Assembly (NCBI GenBank): GCA_027604705.1 | Contig: JADHYV010000061.1 | Span: 44,381-108,380, forward strand | Length of the DNA stretch: 64,000 bases | DNA from: Allomyces arbusculus | Taxonomy: Eukaryota > Blastocladiomycota > Blastocladiomycetes > Blastocladiales > Blastocladiaceae | Direction: 5' to 3' | Part shown: positions 56,828 to 64,000 of the stretch, in pieces | How positions within the stretch are numbered: the first letter of the stretch is position 1 | Layout of the letters: each line of letters starts with the position of its first letter | Made by a program: the position numbers and the translations under genes | The notes under the pieces: model-generated | What the model saw: the letters and a program-made list of their open reading frames with translations, nothing else | The model's database searches: none | Told to the model about the DNA's origin: nothing

Positions 56828-59800
56828 TTACTGGCCCGGCAACAGGTGATGCTGCGACGCGAGCGCGAGAATCGCCTCCGGGTCATCCTCGTACGACGGC
56901 CCGGCGCCTTGCTGCTGCTGCGCCTGCTGCTGCGACGGCATGTACTGGTGCGGCGGCATCTGCTGCATCATCATCGGCGCACCGGCGTACATCGGCATCG
57001 GTTCAGCGTACCCCTGGTCGACAAACCCCATGGGCCCGGCACCGTACATGTATGCGGCCGCGCCCTGCGCGGCCCCTGGGCCGTACCCCCCACCCATTCC
57101 GGCGCCCATGCCGCCATACATGCCGCCGGCCGGCGCCATGCCGGCGGGCACGTACCCGCCAAACCCTCCCGCCGCTTCGAACCCGGTCGCGCGCGCGGCA
57201 GCGCCCATGGCAAACGCGCGGCGCGTGCGGTCATCCATCATCATGCCCATGGGCGCGGCATCGACCATCATCATGTCGCCGCCCGCCTGGAAGTAGGCAT
57301 TGGGATTTGCCATGACCGACATTTGCTGCTGCTGTTGCTGCTGCGCGGCCACTTGCTGCTGCTGTTGCTGCTGCTGCTGCACCTGATGCGCCTGCGACGC
57401 CGCCGACATCATGCCCATCCCCATGCCCTGCATCTGCCGCGCCTGGTTCGAGGCGACGGCGGCCGCGGGAACACCCATGCGCTGTGCGGTCGTGGGCCGC
57501 GGGTTGAAGAAAGCCTGGTTCGGGTTGTTATTGGCGGCGGCCGTGGCGGCGGCGCTGCTCTGGAACGCGCGGTTCTTGAACCCGAACCCGCGCGACTCGG
57601 ACGACTGCGCGTACTCAATGCGCACGTAGCGGTTGTTGAGCGTGAGGCCTTGCAACTCGCGGTGCGCGCGCTTGGCGTCCTCGACGTCGCGGAAGTGCAC
57701 ATAGACCATGCTAGAACATCGAGAATTGCAACAAGAGTGAGACACGGAGGCCGTGATGAGCGGCGTGATGGCCCGGCCAATCCCCAAACCCAACGCACCC
57801 GCGATCACCCAAGATATCGCACTGCTCAATCGTGCCATAGCTGCCAAACACGTTCGAAATCTCCTCCTCGTTCACGTCCCAGACGTTCGCCAGGAACAAA
57901 GTCCGCACCGCGGGCTCGCCCGTCTCGTCGCGAGACACGGCAATCGTGACGGGCTTCCCATTGAGCATGAACTGGCCCGAAGCCTCGCACGCGCGCTGCA
58001 CGGCGTCCGGAAACGTGAACTTGATGTAGGCAAACCCCATCATCTCGCCCGTGTTCTTGTCGCGCGGCATGCGCACGTCGTCGATCTTGCCAAAACGGCG
58101 GAAACAGCGCCGCAGCACAAACTCGTCAATGCCCGGCGGCAGGTCCGAGACATAGACGTGCTTGGCAAACGCGCGGACAGGGTTGTTGTTGCCCGCAGCA
58201 GGGGTCGTGGACGTCGTCGAGGGAGCCAACGTCGGTGCCGAGGCCGCATTGGTAGCAGCCGGAGGCGGCGACCCGGCAGGCGTGCCGTCAGCCGTCGCTG
58301 TCGCCGTCGCTGCCTCACCTTCACCCGCATCCGCCGCGGCCGGCTCCGCCGCGGCCGTCTCAATCGGTTGCTGCAGCGGGAACCCGCCCTGTGGCGCTGG
58401 CGACGCGTCGCGCTTGCCCGTCGACCCGGCGCGCGACGCGCGGTCCGCATCACCGGCGCGATCGGTCGGCGTCGCGTCCACAGCCATTGGCGAACCGGGC
58501 ACGGCGCGCGGCGAGATGGGTGCCGGCACCGGCGAGAACGCACGCGTTGCGGCGGGCGCCGCGGGTAGGGTCAAGGTCGGAGCTGCGGGAGTTGCGGGCG
58601 CGGGCGATGCCGAGCCCTTGTTGGGACTGGCGGCCGCAGGCTTGCCCTCGATCTGCCGCAGCTTCTTGATTAGGTGCGCAATGTGCTCGGGGCTGCCCGA
58701 CGGCGCAGGGTTGTCGGTGAGATCGACAGCGGCAGAGGCCGAAGCCGGGGCCGAGGCAGTAGTGGGCGCGGGTGCCGGAACTGGTGCGGGCACGGGAACT
58801 GGAGCCTTGGCGGGAACCGGAACCGGGGCCGAGACCGGCGCCTGAGCTGGAACCGGGGCCGGCGCGGGCGCCTTAACGGCCGTCGCCGGCTTCGGGATCG
58901 GAACCACGTCCGTAGCCGCCGCGGTCGCGACCGTGAGCAGCGCGAGCAGCGGCACGGCGAGCGCCGTGTTCGACGCGAGCTTGGTCGTCAAATTGGCAAA
59001 CGCCATTTGTGCGTCGAGCATCGGAATTGGCGGCGCGTCCGGGTTGGTCGCAGGCGCGAGCAGCGCAATCAGCTGCCGCAGCTGCGGGATCGCGCGCGTC
59101 GACAGAAGGCGCGCGCGGAACAGGTCCTCGGACGTCGATGAATTCGTTGGCGTCGCCGCGGGCGCGGCGGAAGCGGCGGCGGCGGGGGCAGCGGTCGGGG
59201 TGGACGGGACGGGTGCGCGAGCAGCGGGCTTGGCGATCGGGGACGGGGCGGGCTTGGCGGCCGTCGTGGCGCCGGCCTCGCGCTCGCGGGAGTGATCGAA
59301 GGGGTCGGCGTCGGCGTCAGCGTCGGCGTCGGGCATCGGCACGTCCTCGTCCTTGCCCTGGTTCTTGGTGTGCCTCGGGCGCGGGTGCATAATGACGGCC
59401 TCGGCGTTCGGTGTCGTGCTCGTTGGCATGGTTGCACTGGCAGAATCGGAACAAAGAGCGAGCGACCACGTCAGCACAACCCCACAAGCGCGGCCTGTCA
59501 TTGGTCACGGCCTGGACAACGTACGAATCTGCCGGCGCGGCGCTGCTCTCGACGGGCGCCGTTGTCGTCGTCGTGCTCGTCCTTTCGGCGGGTTGGTCGG
59601 CGGGGACTGCGTCGTCACCGTTAAGGTCAGTGTTCGGCTCGTTCGAGCCAGTTCGCGGGCTCGAAGGAGAAGAACTCGCGCGAGCGGCAGCGGCGGACGG
59701 CGCGCGTTCCACTACGGTAGGAGAGGCCGAGCGCGCGCGCAAGCGCTTGGCGGGTGGCGACCCGGGCGAGGTGGGCAGCGAGCGCTTGTTGGGCGAGCGC

Positions 59801-59928
59801 GCCGAAGATGACGGCTCGGGTTCGGCGTTTGCGTTGATGCTGGTGATGTTGGGCGGCGCGGCGGGCGTGGGAGCGGGCGCGTCAGCGCCGTGCTCGTCCG
59901 GGTGCGCGGGCACGGGCGGCGGCGACAT
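56828..59928 (-). CDS. Two-RRM RNA-binding protein with Q/M/G-rich tail
   Basis: Three exons: 59525-59928, 57799-59436, 56828-57710, giving 974 residues; introns 59437-59524 and 57711-57798 are GT-AG. A long disordered N-terminus (PAPVPAQAPVSAPVPVPAKA repeats, charged PAKRLRARSASP) precedes RRM1 (about 558-632: KHVYVSDLPPGIDEFVLRRC, GFAYIKF) and RRM2 (about 645-720: RTLFLANVWDVNEEEISNVF, MVYVHFRDVEDAKRA). The intron lies inside RRM2. The tail has two poly-Gln tracts and Met/Gly-rich prion-like sequence. It probably takes part in mRNA metabolism or condensates. I do not assign an orthologue. The first exon is needed because splicing at gtacgt joins it in phase to the second. Confidence 0.85.
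57323..57381 (-). repeat. CAG-type trinucleotide tracts encoding two poly-Gln runs
   Basis: Two runs of ctg/ttg on the plus strand (57323-57344 and 57353-57381), read as CAG/CAA on the minus strand. They encode eight to nine glutamines each in the RRM protein. Confidence 0.9.
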
Positions 59929-60351
59929 GGGAGACGTGCGCTGGGCGGGCTGGAAGGGGATGAGGAGTGCTGTTGGGGAGGTGAGCGCGAGAAGCCGGAG
60001 AGAGAAGTGGCCGGCGCGGGGTTTGAGTAGACAAACAGCGGTTGCAAAACGACCAAGTCGGCACGCAAGAAAGGCACGCCTCGCCACGTGCATTGCACAC
60101 GGACCACACCAACCTCAAGCAGTCTCTCTCGTGCAAGTCTCGCGGTCATGTCGAAGCAGCAGCGACGTGCCAAGCACGCGATGCAACGCTCCTTGCCGCT
60201 GGGGGCCGGAGTGCCCTGGAAACGACGCGCTGCCCAAGCCGGGAGGGGGTGGCCTGTGAGCGATTGAACTTGCAGAGAACATGTCACAAATGCCCCAGTA
60301 TTGGCATGGCACTGCTCCTATGATTCGCTTCACGACCCATTGTAGATGTAT
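59929..60351. promoter_or_regulatory. Intergenic region between two minus-strand genes
   Basis: About 420 bases: promoter of the RRM gene and 3' flank of BUD13. Nothing else is recognised. Confidence 0.45.
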
Positions 60352-61499
60352 TTACATGTCCTCGCTGCGCCAGCGGTAGGCTACACGGAAGGTGGATCCA
60401 GGTAAGTGTGAACCCATTTCTGGGCGCCATCAGCAGAGCGGGTCCTGCACAACGCACCCTTTTCCTCAAAGACGGCCTTTTCGTTGGCGCTCATCAGCAA
60501 CTTGGCCTCGAACCCGTTAGAGCGGTCGACACCGTCCCATCGGAACCCGGGTGGGATGTTATACCGGTTCGAAGGCCATGCACCTTGATAAGTGGGCCGG
60601 TTCGATGCCTTGCGCGCCTCCTACAGGGCGGAACGTGCTCATCAGACCGTGGTTCAGCAGAGTGTAAAGTCAAAAGAACACGGTCCTGCCTTTGCAGCTG
60701 TTTCGACCCCCATCTTGGCCGCCGGATCACCCCACCGGTCGCGGTTGCGCAGTTCACGATTGAGGTCTGCATCGTCGGCCGTCCTGGATCAAGGGTCCGG
60801 CAGGGGTCAGCTTACGGTCCTCTCTTGACCCATGATCGAATTCACACGTCAGGGCGTGTTGTACCTTGCAAACGGTCCTTCGGCTGCCGCTCGCGACCGT
60901 TCCCGCGCATGGTCGCGCTGCACCTTGCCGAGCCCCCACTCGTAATCGCGCCGCTTCTTCTCCTCGCGCTCGCGCTCCTTGGCCTCGGCGTCACGGTGCA
61001 CGTCCTCGACGGCCACGCGTCGGCCCAACTTGTCGCGGTACACAGTCGCTGCGCCCTGCCCGTCCGCAGCACCACCGGCATCGAACCCACCACGCGGTTG
61101 TGCGTGGCCACGACCACCATCTTTGTCTGGTTCCGAATCCGAATCCGAATCATGTCGCTCGCGCGGCCCGCGGTCGTCCTCCGAGTCCGAGTCGTGGCGC
61201 TCGCGTCGTCCTGCGGGTGACGGGGACCGCGAAGTGCTGCGACCGCGTTTTGCTGGTTCCGCGAGCGGGATGGGCGCGCCGCGTGTCCTTGACGTGCTGC
61301 TGCTGCTGCCAAACCCGTAACCCATGTCGTCGGCATCAAGGATTGCGGCGGCCGTGCTTGACGAGGCGTCCCATTGAATTGCAGCCACGTCGTCCTCGTC
61401 AATGATCTGCGCGGCCGACGATGCCGCAGACTTGGCCTTTTTCGGCTTTTTCGGTTTACTTGATGACAGGTACTTGGCGAGATAGTCCTTGCTCGCCAT
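60352..61499 (-). CDS. BUD13: Pre-mRNA-splicing factor BUD13 (RES complex)
   Basis: Four exons: 60865-61499, 60708-60783, 60458-60620, 60352-60380, giving 300 residues. The N-terminus [13 protein letters not shown], the middle [11 protein letters not shown] and the C-terminal [20 protein letters not shown] followed by [11 protein letters not shown] are all BUD13 signatures. The last comes from a 29-base final exon spliced at G|CC. The Ser/Arg/Asp-rich segment between residues 80 and 140 is disordered. BUD13 with Snu17 and Pml1 forms the retention-and-splicing complex on the spliceosome. All introns are GT-AG. Divergent from NOP56. Confidence 0.95.
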
Positions 61500-61863
61500 G
61501 GTCGCACTTTGCTGATGGTCAAGAAGCTGGTTGGATTGGGCGTTCGTCGTGTTGGAGAGGTTAAGTCACCGTCGTCGCCGAGTTGTCCGACAGGACGAAA
61601 CCACGAATTGTCGATGGCGCGGAAGCAGTGTAAATCAATGTAAATCTGTTCAAGTCATTAGCACGGGGCTTGCAGATGCTTGTGGCAGGGCTCTTTGATG
61701 CGATCAGGGCAACCAACAACGTGACCGAAATCAACACGGTGCGCGGCCGGCAGCATCGCTCCTCTGCACCTTTCACCACCAGTCACGACCTTGCCGTGCC
61801 TTCGACGTTGTTGCTTGCGTCCTCGAGATTGACGTCGACCAACGCCCGCTGCAATCCCCCGCA
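61500..61863. promoter_or_regulatory. Divergent promoter region BUD13 / NOP56
   Basis: 364 bases between opposite starts of two RNA-processing genes. It must hold both promoters. No box C/D snoRNA was evident in it. Confidence 0.5.
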
Positions 61864-63516
61864 ATGGTCACCCACGTGCTGTTCGAGACGTCGTCGGGCT
61901 ACGCGCTCTTTGAGCGCGTCGAGTCGGACGAGATTGGCCAGGAGACCGATGCCTTCCAGGCCGCTCTCCAGGACCTGAGCAAGTTTGGCAAGATCATCAA
62001 GCTCAAGTCCTTCTCCCCCTTCAAGTCGGCCGTCGATGCCCTCGAGAACGCCAACGATGTGTCTGAGGGTACGGCCTCGTTGCCTGCCCGCCTCGCTCGC
62101 TTTTCTCCTCCACCCTCCCCTGACCTATTTCTGCCTGTCCATTCCAGGTGTCGTCAACCCTTCGCTCAAGGCCTTCCTCGAGCTGAACCTGCCCAAGAAG
62201 AAGGCCGTCCTCGGCGTCCAGGAAAAGAACTTGGCTGGTGCCATCAAGGCCGAGCTCGGCGTCGAGTGCGCGAGCAGCGACCTCGTTCAAGAAATCCAGC
62301 GCGCGATTCGCCTGCATGCCGCCAAGGTGCTCAAGCCCCTCAAGGAGGGCGACCTTGAGCGCGCGCAGCTCGGTCTCGGCCACTCGTACTCGCGGGCCAA
62401 GCTGAAGTTCAACGTGCACCGGTCCGACAACATGATCATCCAGGCGATTGGCATGCTCGACCAGCTCGACAAGGACATTAACACGTTTGCCATGCGCGTG
62501 CGGTGCGCATTCTCTGTTTCGATGTTCTGCGCTGACCAGCAGAAGAACTTATTACGTCCCTTGATTTCCGTAGCGAGTGGTACTCGTGGCACTTCCCGGA
62601 GCTCGTAAAGATTGTTAACGACAACGAAATGTACGCGCGCGTGACCAAGTTCATCAAGAACAAGGCCGACCTTGCCGACGAGCAGCTGCCGGCGCTGGCC
62701 GACCTGGTCGGCGACGAGGCCAAGGCGCAGCAGATTCTCGATGCGGCGCGTGCATCGATGGGCACCGACATTTCCGAAATTGACCTGCTCAACATTGAGA
62801 CGTTTGCCGACCGCGTCATCTCGCTCATGGACTACCGCAAGAACCTCTATGCCTACCTGACCTCGAAGATGCACATTGTCGCGCCCAACCTGTCGGCGCT
62901 GATTGGCGAAGTCGTCGGTGCGCGCCTGATCTCGCACGCGGGTTCGCTCACCAACCTGTCCAAGTACCCGGCGTCAACGGTCCAGATTTTGGGTGCCGAA
63001 AAGGCGCTGTTCCGCGCGCTCAAGACGCGCGGCAACACTCCCAAGTACGGTCTGCTCTACCACTCGTCGTTTATCGGCAAGGCCGCGCAGAAGAACAAGG
63101 GCCGCATTTCGCGGTTCTTGGCCAACAAGTGCTCGATCGCCTCGCGTATCGACTGCTTTGCCGAGGGCGGCGTCAACACGTTTGGCGAGGCCATGCGCGC
63201 GCAGGTTGAGGAGCGCCTCGCGTTCTACGAGCAGGGTACTGTCCCGCGCAAGAACGCCGACGTCATGTCGGCCGCGACCGCGCAAGCCGCTGAGGATGCG
63301 GCGGCCGCCGAGGCTTCGCAGCCCAGCGAGGAGGCGCCAGCACCCAAGAAGCGCGATGCCGATGCCATGGACGTCGACGAGGCCGAGGAGCCCAAGAAGG
63401 AGAGCAAGAAGTCCAAGAAGGCCAAGAAGTCGAAGAGCGCAGCCATGGACGTCGACGAGGAGCCCAAGAAGGAGAAGAAGGAGAGCAAGAAGTCGAAGAA
63501 GTCGAAGAAGGAGTAA
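61864..63516 (+). CDS. NOP56: Box C/D snoRNP core protein NOP56
   Basis: Three exons: 61864-62068, 62148-62502, 62574-63516, giving 500 residues. Landmarks are [71 protein letters not shown] (restored by the second intron), the NOP domain [20 protein letters not shown] and [20 protein letters not shown]. The C-terminus has [10 protein letters not shown]-type repeats and MDVDE, as in yeast and human NOP56. It is a core part of snoRNPs that 2'-O-methylate rRNA. GVVNPSL and the overall match point to NOP56 and not NOP58. Introns are GT-AG. Confidence 0.97.
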
Positions 63517-64000
63517 GTGGTCGTTGGTGTCGTTGCTGTCATCGTCACTGTCGTGGGCAGAGGCCGAGCAGGCGTCGGTGCTTTTGGGAGGAGCTGGTTC
63601 GGGCACGAGCCGCTGATCTCGTCCCGGCCCGTGTGGCCTCTGGCCGTTTTGTTTTATTTTGTTGGGTCTGATTTGCCGTTCCGCATTCTATTTTTTTGCT
63701 GTTTCCCGTTCGTTTGTTCATGGTGGACTGCCGGTTATTTAACGTCGACATATAGCGTGTGTCCTTTCACAAGCATTTGGGAACGGCGAGTGCGCGTCGT
63801 GCGCGTCGTTGCTGTCAATGTCGGCGCGGCGGCTGGTGACCTGTGTCAAACACTCGAAGGTCGACGTTCTCTTTCTGCACCCGTCCAATGCCATAATTTC
63901 GACATCCCAACCAACTGCATCCGACCACCTGCACTCCACGCGCGAAGGCGCCATGCTTTCTGTATGGCGCGTTTGGTCTCTCGACTCGGCGCCTCGGCCT
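63517..64000. other. 3' flank of NOP56 to window end
   Basis: About 480 bases with T-rich stretches near 63640-63720 (3' UTR). No further gene is supported before the window ends. Confidence 0.5.

Overview
The window is nuclear DNA of a eukaryote, most likely a zoosporic early-diverging fungus (Blastocladiomycota or Chytridiomycota). The sequence is GC-rich and gene-dense. Genes lie on both strands and most are split by short spliceosomal introns of about 50-100 bases, usually gtacgt/gtgcgt...cag/tag. The cilium genes IFT81 and CCDC146 show a flagellated stage. N-myristoyltransferase, MCM2, NOP56 and other housekeeping proteins are of ordinary opisthokont type. The fungal placement is inference; no rRNA or phylogeny is available here. 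I see no tRNA, rRNA, CRISPR array or transposase gene.

Layout. 0-5 kb: proteasome subunit Rpn1 (cut by the left edge), the exosome cofactor MPP6 and the proteasome chaperone PSMG2. 5-11 kb: an Arg-rich secreted protein, an unknown membrane-anchored protein and a single-pass membrane protein with an SR/SP-repeat tail. 11-15.5 kb: a tandem family fusing an actinoporin-like N-terminal domain to a neutral-sphingomyelinase-type phosphodiesterase (one intact copy, one decayed full-length copy, one 3' fragment). 15.8-24 kb: TSG101/Vps23, an unknown helical protein, a LEA2-type membrane protein and NMT. 24-33 kb: a PlsC acyltransferase, a two-domain Cu-only SOD-repeat GPI protein, a spartin/senescence-domain protein and an LRR receptor-like protein. 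33-41.5 kb: inorganic pyrophosphatase, IFT81 and, head to head with it, CCDC146. 42-44.5 kb: a diverged fourth member of the actinoporin-like/phosphodiesterase family that has lost catalytic residues. 45-64 kb: MCM2, a fused EutB-EutC ethanolamine ammonia-lyase, EB1, MRE11, a two-RRM protein, BUD13 and NOP56.

How they fit together. Most genes are core cell machinery: proteolysis, RNA processing, replication and repair, cilium, microtubules, ESCRT. Three things stand out. First, the actinoporin-like/sphingomyelinase family joins a fold that in animals binds sphingomyelin to an enzyme fold that hydrolyses it. It has an active-looking copy, a pseudoenzyme copy and two relics within 34 kb. Second, a B12-dependent ethanolamine ammonia-lyase has both bacterial subunits fused in one intron-containing gene. 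Third, two ciliary genes share a 398-bp divergent promoter. Several introns make sense only with GC-AG ends.

Exon boundaries were chosen by hand from splice motifs, phase and family conservation. They should be good to the base in conserved genes and are uncertain where stated.
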